From Bog-159 sp049511415 (GTDB taxonomy: Bacteria; Acidobacteriota; Terriglobia; Bryobacterales; Bryobacteraceae), in NCBI GenBank assembly GCA_049511415.1, contig JBEKYC010000081.1:1-31410 (forward strand): a DNA stretch of 31,410 nucleotides, given 5' to 3'. Made by a program: the position numbers and the translations under genes. The stretch's first letter is position 1; the number at the start of each line of letters is the position of its first letter. Below the pieces are notes generated by a model. The model worked only from the letters and a program-made list of their open reading frames with translations, did not search any database and was not told where the DNA came from. Shown piece after piece: positions 14,868 to 22,468 of the stretch.

Positions 14868-15908
14868 CTAGATCGCCAAATCGGGGGATTCCGGTAATGA
14901 CCGTAAACGCGCCGCAGCACTTTCAGCCGTAATATCCCGTTGCGGCATTCCTAACATTTCAAAGCCGACCATGAATTTGCGAATTGTCGCGGAACGCAAC
15001 AGGGGCGGATAGAAATGTGCATGGAAATGAAAATCGGCGTGGCCCAATCTATCGGTAGGCCGCTGGTGAAAGCCCATGGTGTAGGGAAAGGGAACTTCGA
15101 AGACATGGTCGTAACGCGCGGTCACGCGTTTGAGAATCTCGGCCAAGCGGCACCGGTCCGACGCATCCAGTTCGTGCATGGCGGCGATGTGATGTTTGGC
15201 TATCACAATGGTTTCAAATGGCCAGACAGCCCAAAAAGGCACTAAAGCGGCAAAAGCCTCGTTTTGGCAAACCAGGCGCTCTCCGGATTGAAGTTCGAGC
15301 GCCAGATAATCGCACAGGAGGCAAGATCCGTGGCCGGTAAGCCACGCGGATTGCTGGCGCAATTCGGCCGCGACCTCCGTCGGGACGGTGGCGCTGGCCC
15401 ATATCTGGCAATGCGGATGCGGATTGCTCGCTCCCATCATCTCCCCACGGTTCTCGAATATTTGCACGTGGCGGATCTGCGGCCGCGCCCCCAGTTCGAT
15501 ATACTGGCTCGCCCACATGTCCACTACCAGCTGGAGATCGGCGACACCCATGCGCGCAATCGTCAAATCGTGGCGCGGCGAAAAACAAGCCACCCGGCAA
15601 ATCCCCGGTTCTCCTTCGGCTATCAGAAGACCATTTTTTTCATAAGTTTCCGCGGGTGTGGCGGGCAACAGGGCGGCAAAATCGTTGTCGAAGACGAACG
15701 TATTGGCATATGGCGGATTGTGGCGTCCGCCGGCGCGGGCATTGCCGGGACACAGATAGCACTGCGGATCGTACTCCGGCTGTTTGGCCCGGGTGGCCTT
15801 TTCCACCTGGCCCTGCCAGGGACGCTCGGTGCGGTGGGGAGAAACCAGAACCCACGATCCATTCAGCAGGTTGAATCGACGGTGCGGCTGCTGTGTAAGG
15901 TCGAGCAT
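14868..15908 (-). CDS. galT: Galactose-1-phosphate uridylyltransferase-like protein
   Basis: A 346-residue HIT-superfamily nucleotidyltransferase that exchanges UMP between UDP-glucose and galactose-1-phosphate in the Leloir pathway. The catalytic HPH is in GASNPHPHCQIWAS, with the upstream Zn-type CxxC in CYLCPGN and the N-terminal NLLNGSWVLVSPHRTERPWQ. The C-terminal half has the second HIT-like domain, with GFHQRPTD and DFHFHAHFYPPLLRS. The ATG at 15908 gives the usual family length (about 345); the frame runs far upstream but antisense to the GH9 coding frame. It follows the GH9 gene by 37 bases on the same strand, which suggests sugar released by the glycosidase is fed into this step. 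UDP-sugar specificity is not certain. Confidence 0.92.
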   Translation of the reverse strand: MLDLTQQPHRRFNLLNGSWVLVSPHRTERPWQGQVEKATRAKQPEYDPQCYLCPGNARAGGRHNPPYANTFVFDNDFAALLPATPAETYEKNGLLIAEGEPGICRVACFSPRHDLTIARMGVADLQLVVDMWASQYIELGARPQIRHVQIFENRGEMMGASNPHPHCQIWASATVPTEVAAELRQQSAWLTGHGSCLLCDYLALELQSGERLVCQNEAFAALVPFWAVWPFETIVIAKHHIAAMHELDASDRCRLAEILKRVTARYDHVFEVPFPYTMGFHQRPTDRLGHADFHFHAHFYPPLLRSATIRKFMVGFEMLGMPQRDITAESAAARLRSLPESPDLAI

Positions 15909-15945
15909 CGTTAGCAGGATATCAAGGGTCGCGGTACGGTGCGCA

Positions 15946-17637
15946 TTAATGGCTGGGCTGCATCGCCGCCAGCATAAACACCAGCGGCGCATTCCAATTG
16001 ATCGCAACCTCGTTGCTGGCGTAGGAAGCCTGCTCATCCAGATACATCCTGGCGGGTGGGCCACTGGGCAACTTGCGCATGGCCGCGTCCTGGCGTCCTT
16101 TGTTGGGACCCCCTGATAGAAGCCCCGGCCAAGGCGCCGCCATTCCAGCACTGGGCCGATGGTGCGGATGCTGAAACGCGTTCTCACCCAATTGCGTGAC
16201 CCACGACAGCGAAAACGTGTTTCGGCCGAGCAGGTAATGCAGGTCGTCGAGCGCCGTTTCCACGTACCGCGGATCGGGCTGTAACGCGTTAGCAATGAGC
16301 AGTTGCATGCCATAATTACCGACTACGCCGTTCGATCCCCAAATGTAATCCGCCGGTGTCAGGCTGATGCGGTACGGATGGCGCGCCGTGCGCTCCACGA
16401 TCTGCTGCGCCGCGGCCAACGAATCCCGTGTAATCTCCGTGACGGCCGCGGTGTTCTTGCCGTGCCCCAATGCGTAGGTCCAGAGGGCCAGGGGCGCGAC
16501 ATCGCCCCAAGATGGCGGATCGGTGGCGCGCAGAGTCTTGCGGAAAGCGGAGTAGTGCTCCGCAAAATAACCGTCGTAAGCCGAATTGCCCGTGGTGCGC
16601 GCCAATTCCGCCGCAGCCCACAGTAGTTCATCGGCACAGTCGCCATCGCCATAATCCCCCGTCGAGACGCCCGGCGGATTGTGAAACCGCACGTCCGGAT
16701 ATTTCTGCAACCAGGTCCATGCCTGCCGCGCCGCCCGCAGGCATTTTTCGGCGTAAGCACTGTCATACGGGCGGTAGACGCGCGCCGCGATCGCCATCAC
16801 CGCGGCTAAATCGCCGGTTGCGCAGGAACTCTTAAACGGCTCTTTTCCCGTGCCGATCACATAGCTGACCAAGCTATCCTTCTCGGGCGGGATGAAATCG
16901 CAAAACCTCTCGCTGGTCTGTTTATGCCAAACACCGCCGTCGTCGTCCTGCATGGAGAGCATCCAGTCAAGGTTCCAGCGGATTTCGTTGAGCATGTCGG
17001 CGGCGCCGTTTCCGGATTCGGGCAGATCAAGCTTCACGCCTTTGAGCCGGTCACCGTAGAGTTCCCAGGCCCATAGAAGTGTGCCGGTCGATATCCCGGA
17101 ATTGACGACATAGCGTCCGTAGTCGCCGGCATCGTGCCAGCCCTTGGCGGAGATATGGGGACCGGTCTTGCCGGAGGAAGCGTGATACGCGCCTTCGAGA
17201 TGGCAGGCTGCATGCGTGTAACCGGGAAACTTGGGGCCCAGATCCACGGCGATGCCGCAGCGCTGCCCATAGTACGATCGCATGGTCAGATAAAACGCGT
17301 TGGCATAGACACCCGGATCGATTACGAAATTCCAGCTTCGGCCCACACCGGGCACTTCGAGGTAGTACTTGCCAGGCTTCTCGAGCTTGCTGAAATCGGC
17401 GATCTGGACCAGATCGCCGGAATCCGGTTCCCGCACCGGCTCGGGCAGTTTTCCGTGGAATGCCACGGCATCGCTGCCGCTGCGCCGCACCGAGAATTCC
17501 TTGGCCAGCGTGGAAGCCGCCACCATGGCCAGCTTCGGTGCGCCGGGCTGGTAGCCCACCTGGTCCACCTTGATATCGGCTGTGGGAATGGACGCGCAAG
17601 CGCATACGGAGATGAAGAATATGAAGATCCGTTTCAT
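15946..17637 (-). CDS. Glycoside hydrolase family 9 (endoglucanase-like), exported
   Basis: A 563-residue enzyme. The ATG at 17637 gives a signal peptide (MKRIFIFFISVCACASIPTA). Residues about 20-105 are the CelD-type N-terminal Ig-like domain (DIKVDQVGYQPGAPKLAMVA, KPGKYYLEVPGVG). The catalytic (alpha/alpha)6 domain follows, with the nucleophile-activating Asp pair in KGWHDAGDYGRYVVNSG, substrate-binding His/Arg in NAFQHPHHRPSAG, and the general-acid Glu near the end in ASNEVAINWNAPLVFMLAAM. All expected catalytic motifs are present. GH9 enzymes cleave beta-1,4-glucans (some act as exo-glucosaminidases). No carbohydrate-binding module is seen. It is co-directional with the GalT-like gene 37 bases downstream. 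The long upstream open frame to 17826 is not used. Confidence 0.92.
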   Translation of the reverse strand: MKRIFIFFISVCACASIPTADIKVDQVGYQPGAPKLAMVAASTLAKEFSVRRSGSDAVAFHGKLPEPVREPDSGDLVQIADFSKLEKPGKYYLEVPGVGRSWNFVIDPGVYANAFYLTMRSYYGQRCGIAVDLGPKFPGYTHAACHLEGAYHASSGKTGPHISAKGWHDAGDYGRYVVNSGISTGTLLWAWELYGDRLKGVKLDLPESGNGAADMLNEIRWNLDWMLSMQDDDGGVWHKQTSERFCDFIPPEKDSLVSYVIGTGKEPFKSSCATGDLAAVMAIAARVYRPYDSAYAEKCLRAARQAWTWLQKYPDVRFHNPPGVSTGDYGDGDCADELLWAAAELARTTGNSAYDGYFAEHYSAFRKTLRATDPPSWGDVAPLALWTYALGHGKNTAAVTEITRDSLAAAQQIVERTARHPYRISLTPADYIWGSNGVVGNYGMQLLIANALQPDPRYVETALDDLHYLLGRNTFSLSWVTQLGENAFQHPHHRPSAGMAAPWPGLLSGGPNKGRQDAAMRKLPSGPPARMYLDEQASYASNEVAINWNAPLVFMLAAMQPSH

Positions 17638-17712
17638 CGAAGCCGAGTATAACGCCGGGCGCCAGGTATGCGATAATCGCTGCAATGGGTGAGTGCTTCG
17701 CCGCCTTGCCAC

Positions 17713-17741
17713 TTGCATGCGCGCGACGGGTCTGATATAAG
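17713..17741 (+). promoter_or_regulatory. Sigma-70-type promoter before the TPR gene
   Basis: TTGCAT (17713-17718) and TATAAG (17736-17741) are separated by exactly 17 bases, a near-consensus housekeeping promoter. Transcription would start near 17748, about 30 bases before the ATG at 17779. This is the best-formed promoter in the window. Confidence 0.6.
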
Positions 17742-17778
17742 AACTAACTGACTTCGTAGTAGTTCCGTGGGCTCCGTA

Positions 17779-18411
17779 ATGCCCGTTAAAAAGAAAACAT
17801 CGATGCCGAAGAGCGTTGAAAAGCATAGTGTTCCGGAGGCGTCCGTGCCGGAAGAGGGCAGGAACGGTCTACCCGGCCGCCGCCCGGTTTCCGCCGGGGA
17901 TCGCGGCGCCGGTGCGCCTGCGCCGGATCCCAAAGCCAGGCAGATGGAGTCGTTCGAGGAAGGCATGCGCCATTTTCACGCGCGCCAGTACCAGCGCGCC
18001 CGGGACATCTTTCTAGCAGCGCAACAGGGCGCCGATCGCGCTGTGGCGCATCGTGCGGGGCTGCATGCTCGAATGTGCGAGCGGCGCTTGTCAACACCCG
18101 GTATTGTCCTGAACACGCCGGAGGAGCACTACAATTACGCCGTCACGCTCATCAACTCGCGGGACCTGGCGGGCGCGCAGAAACACTTGCGAGAGGCGCT
18201 GGAAACCAATCCGGCCGCGGACCATGTGCTCTATGCGCTGGCCGCCTGTCAAAGCCTCGCTGGAGATTCGCAAGCCGCATATGAGAACCTGAAACGTGCG
18301 ATCGATCTACAACCCCGTAACCGGTTGGCTGCCCGCCAGGATCCCGATTTCGCGGCCATGGCCGACCACCAGGCGTTTGCCCGGTTGCTTTACCCCGACA
18401 AGAAGATCTGA
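17779..18411 (+). CDS. Tetratricopeptide-repeat protein
   Basis: A 210-residue protein from ATG 17779 (a GTG at 17767 would add four residues; no clear Shine-Dalgarno supports either). The first 55 residues are basic, Pro/Gly rich and probably disordered. Then come TPR-like helices: MRHFHARQYQRARDIFLAAQ (about 63-82), EEHYNYAVTLINSRDLAGAQ (about 118-137) and DHVLYALAACQSLAGDSQAA (about 150-169), ending with ALDLQPRN-type and DPDFAAMADHQAFARLLY. There is no signal peptide or membrane span, so it is a cytoplasmic scaffold. TPRs bind partner proteins, but no partner is evident. It has its own promoter and is followed 39 bases later by the YvcK-like gene. Confidence 0.8.
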   Translation: MPVKKKTSMPKSVEKHSVPEASVPEEGRNGLPGRRPVSAGDRGAGAPAPDPKARQMESFEEGMRHFHARQYQRARDIFLAAQQGADRAVAHRAGLHARMCERRLSTPGIVLNTPEEHYNYAVTLINSRDLAGAQKHLREALETNPAADHVLYALAACQSLAGDSQAAYENLKRAIDLQPRNRLAARQDPDFAAMADHQAFARLLYPDKKI

Positions 18412-18450
18412 GCCGCTACCGCCAGGAAGTGGTGAATCGACGGGTCCGCT

Positions 18451-19446
18451 ATGCCTGAATCCGAACCCTTGCGCGTAGTCTCCATCGGTGGCGGCACGGG
18501 TCTATCCGCGCTCTTGCAGGGTCTGAAGCACTATACGCGGGCGGGCCGCGGTAACGCGGTGGATATCACGGCCGTGGTGACGGTCACAGACGATGGCGGC
18601 AGTTCCGGCCGCCTGCGGCGGGACTTCGATGTGCTGCCGCCGGGCGATATCCGCAATTGCATGGTGGCGCTTTCCGAGGATGCCGATCTGCTGTCGCGAT
18701 TGTTCCAGCATCGTTTTCAGGCGGGAGTGGGGCTCAAGGGTCATAGTTTTGGCAACCTCTTCCTGATCGCCCTCACGCAGATTATGGGCGACTTTCCCGA
18801 GGCGGTTAAAGCGTCTTCCGACGTGTTGAAGATCAAGGGCCGGATATACCCGGCCACCGCCGCGGATGTCTCTCTCGAAGCCACTTTGGAGGACGGCACG
18901 CGGGTGGCCGGTGAAACCCGTATCAGCAGGAGCCGCAAGCGGATCCGCGCCATCCGGCTGCATCCGCGAAAGGTGAAGCCCATGGCCGACACGCTGACCG
19001 CCATCGCGCGCGCGGATGTGATCACGCTGGGCCCCGGGTCACTGTTCACGAGTGTCATACCGAATTTGCTGGTGGAAGGAATCTCCACCGCCATCCGCCG
19101 CTCCCCGGCCGTGAAGGCTTATTTTGTCAATCTAATGTGGCAACCGGGCGAGACCGTGAACTTCAGCGCGTCCGATCATCTGCGCGCCATACACAAGCAC
19201 GCCGGCGGCAAACTGATCGACTGTGCCATCGTCAATACCGCGCCCATTCAGATGGCCGTTCGCAAACGGTACGAGAGGCAAAAGGCGCTGCCGGTAGACA
19301 ACGACCTCGATCGCATTGAAAGAATGGGAATCCGGGTGGTTACCGGCAAACTGCTGCAGGCTTCCAAAAAAGTGCGCCACGACCCGGAACAGGCGGCCGC
19401 CGTAGTGGTGAAGCTGGCGCAGGAGGCGCGCCGCAGACGACGCTGA
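18451..19446 (+). CDS. YvcK/CofD-like (gluconeogenesis factor family) protein
   Basis: A 331-residue member of the YvcK/YbhK/CofD-like family. The signature is RVVSIGGGTGLSALLQGLKH near the N-terminus, TAVVTVTDDGGSSGRLRRDF (about 43-62), then PPGDIRNCMVALSED and HSFGNLFLIALTQIMGDFPE. DVITLGPGSLFTSVIPNLL is the conserved second half. In Bacillus, YvcK binds UDP-GlcNAc and supports cell shape and growth on gluconeogenic carbon. That fits its place 25 bases before glmU, which makes UDP-GlcNAc. CofD proper (F420 synthesis) is less likely because no F420 genes are nearby. Start ATG 18451. Confidence 0.9.
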   Translation: MPESEPLRVVSIGGGTGLSALLQGLKHYTRAGRGNAVDITAVVTVTDDGGSSGRLRRDFDVLPPGDIRNCMVALSEDADLLSRLFQHRFQAGVGLKGHSFGNLFLIALTQIMGDFPEAVKASSDVLKIKGRIYPATAADVSLEATLEDGTRVAGETRISRSRKRIRAIRLHPRKVKPMADTLTAIARADVITLGPGSLFTSVIPNLLVEGISTAIRRSPAVKAYFVNLMWQPGETVNFSASDHLRAIHKHAGGKLIDCAIVNTAPIQMAVRKRYERQKALPVDNDLDRIERMGIRVVTGKLLQASKKVRHDPEQAAAVVVKLAQEARRRRR

Positions 19447-19471
19447 GCGGCGCGCCAACTGGGAGGAACTA

Positions 19472-20878
19472 TTGGAAACACCGATCACTGTCGTAATCCT
19501 GGCGGCCGGATTGGGCACGCGCATGAAATCGCGGCAAGCCAAGGTGCTGCATCGCGCCGGCGGACTTTGCCTCGTCGAACACGTGCTGCGGACCGCGCTG
19601 GCGCTGGCGCCGCCCCAGCGGATTTTCCTGGTAGTGGGCTATCAGGCCGACCGTGTGCGCGCGGCCGTCCAAACGCCCGGCATCGGCTTCATCGAACAGA
19701 CCGAGCAGAAAGGCACCGGCCATGCCGTGATGGCCGGAGCGAACGTGTTGTCGGGGTTGGATGGTCTGCTGGTGATTTTGTATGGCGATTGTCCGCTGGT
19801 GCGCGTGGAAACGCTACGGGGACTGGTCGCGGACCAACAGGCGTCTGCGGCCACGGGCGCGATCCTGACTGCGATCATGGACGATCCCACGGGCTACGGC
19901 CGCGTCTTGCGCGATGCCGAGGGAGGTGTGACGGGGGTCGTCGAACAGAAGGCCGGCACGCCCGAGCAACTCGCCATCCAAGAAGCCAATATGGGTTTAT
20001 ATTGTTATCAGGCGGCGCCCTTCTGGCGGCATATCCAGGAACTTCGCCCCGATAACCCGGCGCATGAATACTATCTCACCGACATGGTTGAGATCTTGCA
20101 TCGCGCCGGTCAGCGCATCACGGCGCACCGCATCGACGATCCGCGGGAAGTCCTGGGCATCAACGACCGTGTGGAACTAGCGGCCGTGGATCGCCTGCTG
20201 CGCGAGCGTAAGGCGCGCCAGTTGATGCTGGCCGGCGTGACGATCGAGAAGCCGGAAACCGTAACCGTGGACCCCGATGTCTCGATCGGCATGGATACGG
20301 TGATCGAACCATTCGCGCAGATCCTCGGCAACACCACCATCGGCGACAACTGCCGCATCGGGGCGTGCTCCATCATCCGCGATTCCGAATTGGCCGATGA
20401 GGTGCAGGTCGGGCCGTTCACGATGATTGGCACATCGCGACTGGAGCGCGGCGCCGAAGCCGGGCCCTTCGCACGGCTACGGATGGAAAACCACGTGGCG
20501 GCGGGCGCGCACATCGGCAATTTCGTCGAGCTGAAGAAGACCCATCTGGGCGCCGGCGCGAAAGCCATGCACCTGGCTTATCTGGGCGATTCGCAGATTG
20601 GGGCGGCAGTGAATATAGGCGCGGGAACCATCACCTGTAACTATGATGGACGGAGCAAGCATCCGACCAGGATCGGCACGGGCGCGTTCATTGGCAGCAA
20701 TTCCACTCTGGTGGCGCCGGTAGAAGTGGGCGCGGGCGCGTATCTGGCGGCCGGGTCGGTGATCACCGAAAATGTCCCCGCGGACGCGCTGGGCGTGGGG
20801 CGGTCGCGCCAGGTGAACAAGCCGGATTGGGCCCGCAAGCGCCGGGAGTTGGGCAAGCGGGGCCCGGAATCACGGTAA
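19472..20878 (+). CDS. glmU: Bifunctional GlmU: GlcNAc-1-P uridyltransferase / GlcN-1-P acetyltransferase
   Basis: A 468-residue cytoplasmic enzyme making UDP-GlcNAc for peptidoglycan and lipopolysaccharide. It starts at TTG 19472, five bases after GGAGG. The N-terminal pyrophosphorylase domain has VILAAGLGTRMKSRQAKVLH and the metal-binding YGDCPL, and GTGHAVMAGAN for uracil contact. From about residue 250 a left-handed beta-helix of hexapeptide repeats follows (IGMDTVIEPFAQILGNTTIG, IGDNCRIGACSIIRDS). The acetyltransferase site has AMHLAYLGD, with the catalytic His, and ITCNYDGRSKH. The length is normal (about 455-460 in E. coli). It is probably co-transcribed with the YvcK-like gene, which can sense its product. 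Confidence 0.97.
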   Translation: METPITVVILAAGLGTRMKSRQAKVLHRAGGLCLVEHVLRTALALAPPQRIFLVVGYQADRVRAAVQTPGIGFIEQTEQKGTGHAVMAGANVLSGLDGLLVILYGDCPLVRVETLRGLVADQQASAATGAILTAIMDDPTGYGRVLRDAEGGVTGVVEQKAGTPEQLAIQEANMGLYCYQAAPFWRHIQELRPDNPAHEYYLTDMVEILHRAGQRITAHRIDDPREVLGINDRVELAAVDRLLRERKARQLMLAGVTIEKPETVTVDPDVSIGMDTVIEPFAQILGNTTIGDNCRIGACSIIRDSELADEVQVGPFTMIGTSRLERGAEAGPFARLRMENHVAAGAHIGNFVELKKTHLGAGAKAMHLAYLGDSQIGAAVNIGAGTITCNYDGRSKHPTRIGTGAFIGSNSTLVAPVEVGAGAYLAAGSVITENVPADALGVGRSRQVNKPDWARKRRELGKRGPESR

Positions 20879-20920
20879 CTCCACACATTTTACGCAAGCT
20901 TAACAAGGGCCGCGAAACCG

Positions 20921-21460
20921 GTGCGGACGGCGCCGCGCCTCACATACTTGCCGGATACGATATCAACAGCAGGGGCGCTGCGCCAGCGCGTGACTACCTA
21001 CTTTGGCGCGCTGGACCGGCTGGACGCCGACGAGGTGGCCTCTTTTTTCGCGCGGGAAGCCACGGTGCGGCTTCCCGGCGCCGCGCCGATTCTGGGGCGG
21101 ACGGCCATTCGCAAGGCCATGGTCCAATTCTCGCTGAACGTCGACGAACTCCATCACGAGCCGGTGGAGCTTTTCACCGCCGGCGATCTTTCGGTATTTG
21201 AAGCCGACATGACGCTGAATCTGGCGGACCATACGGCGCTCTCATTCCCGGTCACACACATCATCCGCTGGGTCGACGGCTTGATCGAGCAGACGGCTGT
21301 GAATATCTACCTGGAGTCGCGTCTGGCAGTGGCGTTGTCGGCCTTCGATCGCACGCGCGCGGGTTACGCGGGAGCGCCCAGCCATAAATCGATCGGCTTC
21401 CGCACGCCTTGCGGGCGGAACGGCAATGCGATTTTGCGGCCCTGGCCGGCAGAAGCATAA
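20921..21460 (+). CDS. NTF2-like (SnoaL-type) protein with antisense-overlapping tail
   Basis: A 179-residue protein from GTG 20921. Residues about 22-140 form an NTF2-like cone fold (TYFGALDRLDADEVASFFAR, ATVRLPGAAPILGRTAIRKA, HIIRWVDGLIEQTAVNIYLE). SnoaL-type proteins bind small hydrophobic ligands or act as isomerases; no specific activity can be named. The last 32 or so residues (AGYAGAPSHKSIGFRTPCGR onward) lie wholly antisense to the end of the convergent oxidoreductase gene and look unlike family sequence, so the ancestral stop was probably lost and the tail is recent read-through. It starts 42 bases after glmU, with weak ribosome-binding signals. Confidence 0.75.
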   Translation: MRTAPRLTYLPDTISTAGALRQRVTTYFGALDRLDADEVASFFAREATVRLPGAAPILGRTAIRKAMVQFSLNVDELHHEPVELFTAGDLSVFEADMTLNLADHTALSFPVTHIIRWVDGLIEQTAVNIYLESRLAVALSAFDRTRAGYAGAPSHKSIGFRTPCGRNGNAILRPWPAEA

Positions 21461-22461
21461 CCGGCGTACAGCGCCTCCAGCACAACCCGGCCGTCTTCAC
21501 CGGTCGATTGCGGCGTTTCCTTACCCCGCACGCAGCGCGCGAAGTGGCGCATTTCGTGCGGTGAGCCGTAATTCCACAGTTCATCGAATACCGGCCAAGT
21601 CCACCCCTTGGTGCTGGGCGCCTTTTCTACGGCGTACCCGTAGCCGTACTCGCTGTAGGTCGGCATGGCGTTCCCCATGTGCAGGTTCGGATAGCTCACG
21701 CCGCCTTCGCCATAGATTTCGGTGCGGTCGTCCATGCCGCCGCGCCGCGCCCAACTGTTTTCAACCAGACCGACCGCGCCGTTGGCGAACTCCAGGATAC
21801 AGATGCTGTCGTCCTCGCCACGCGTTTTATCGCCATGAACATAAGTTCCCATGTGACAAGTCACGCTCTTGATGGGCGAGCGATTGAAGAACCAGTAACA
21901 GAACGCGATGCCGTGGCACCCCATGTCCATGAAGACGCCGCCGCCGGAACGGTTCACGTCCCAGAACCACGGGCTGTGCGGACCGAAATGCTTTTCGCTC
22001 TGCTTGACCAGGTACAGCTTGCCGAATGCGCCGTTGTCGGCCATTTCCTTGGCCTTGACGTATTTGGGCGTGAACAGCAACTCCTCGGCGTAAAGCAGCA
22101 GGACGCCTTCGTGGCGGCAGACGTCGATCATCTCGTCGGCCTCTTCGAGCGTCATGCACAGCGGCTTTTCGCAGATCACGTGTTTGCCCGCGCGGGCGGC
22201 GTCGACGGTCATGGCGCAGTGCAACGCATTAGGCGCGGCGATGCTGACCATTTCGATGTCTTTCTCTTTCAGCATCTCCTTGTGATCCAGAAATGCGCGC
22301 GGGATGCCGTATTTGTGCGCGAGTTCCGCGGCGTGGCCAGGCGTCGGCGAGCACACCGCGACCACCTCCGCCTCTTCCGGCATGATCTGAAAACAGGCGG
22401 CTTGAATGTCGCCTTGAAACTGCGATCCGATGATTCCGACTTTGACTTTTCCGTTTGACAT
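21364..22461 (-). CDS. Gfo/Idh/MocA family oxidoreductase
   Basis: A 365-residue NAD(P)-dependent sugar or inositol dehydrogenase-like protein. The ATG at 22461 gives MSNGKVKVGIIGSQFQGDIQ, with the dinucleotide loop (GSQFQG, a variant of GxGxxG). The family EKP motif is in AGKHVICEKPLCMTLEEADE, with the Lys that acts in catalysis. The C-terminal alpha/beta domain has GGGVFMDMGCHGIAFCYWFF, with the candidate catalytic His, and NGAVGLVENSW. No Tat or Sec signal is present, so it is cytoplasmic. Substrate unknown. It begins seven bases after the stop of the kinase-TPR gene, an unusual operon partner, and its 3' end overlaps the NTF2-like gene by 97 bases. Confidence 0.9.
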   Translation of the reverse strand: MSNGKVKVGIIGSQFQGDIQAACFQIMPEEAEVVAVCSPTPGHAAELAHKYGIPRAFLDHKEMLKEKDIEMVSIAAPNALHCAMTVDAARAGKHVICEKPLCMTLEEADEMIDVCRHEGVLLLYAEELLFTPKYVKAKEMADNGAFGKLYLVKQSEKHFGPHSPWFWDVNRSGGGVFMDMGCHGIAFCYWFFNRSPIKSVTCHMGTYVHGDKTRGEDDSICILEFANGAVGLVENSWARRGGMDDRTEIYGEGGVSYPNLHMGNAMPTYSEYGYGYAVEKAPSTKGWTWPVFDELWNYGSPHEMRHFARCVRGKETPQSTGEDGRVVLEALYAGYASAGQGRKIALPFRPQGVRKPIDLWLGAPA

Positions 22462-22468
22462 AAGAAGT

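Noticed and set aside
15909..16313. N-terminal extension of the GalT-like frame
   Set aside because: It overlaps the GH9 coding sequence in another frame; the ATG at 15908 gives the normal GalT length and start sequence.
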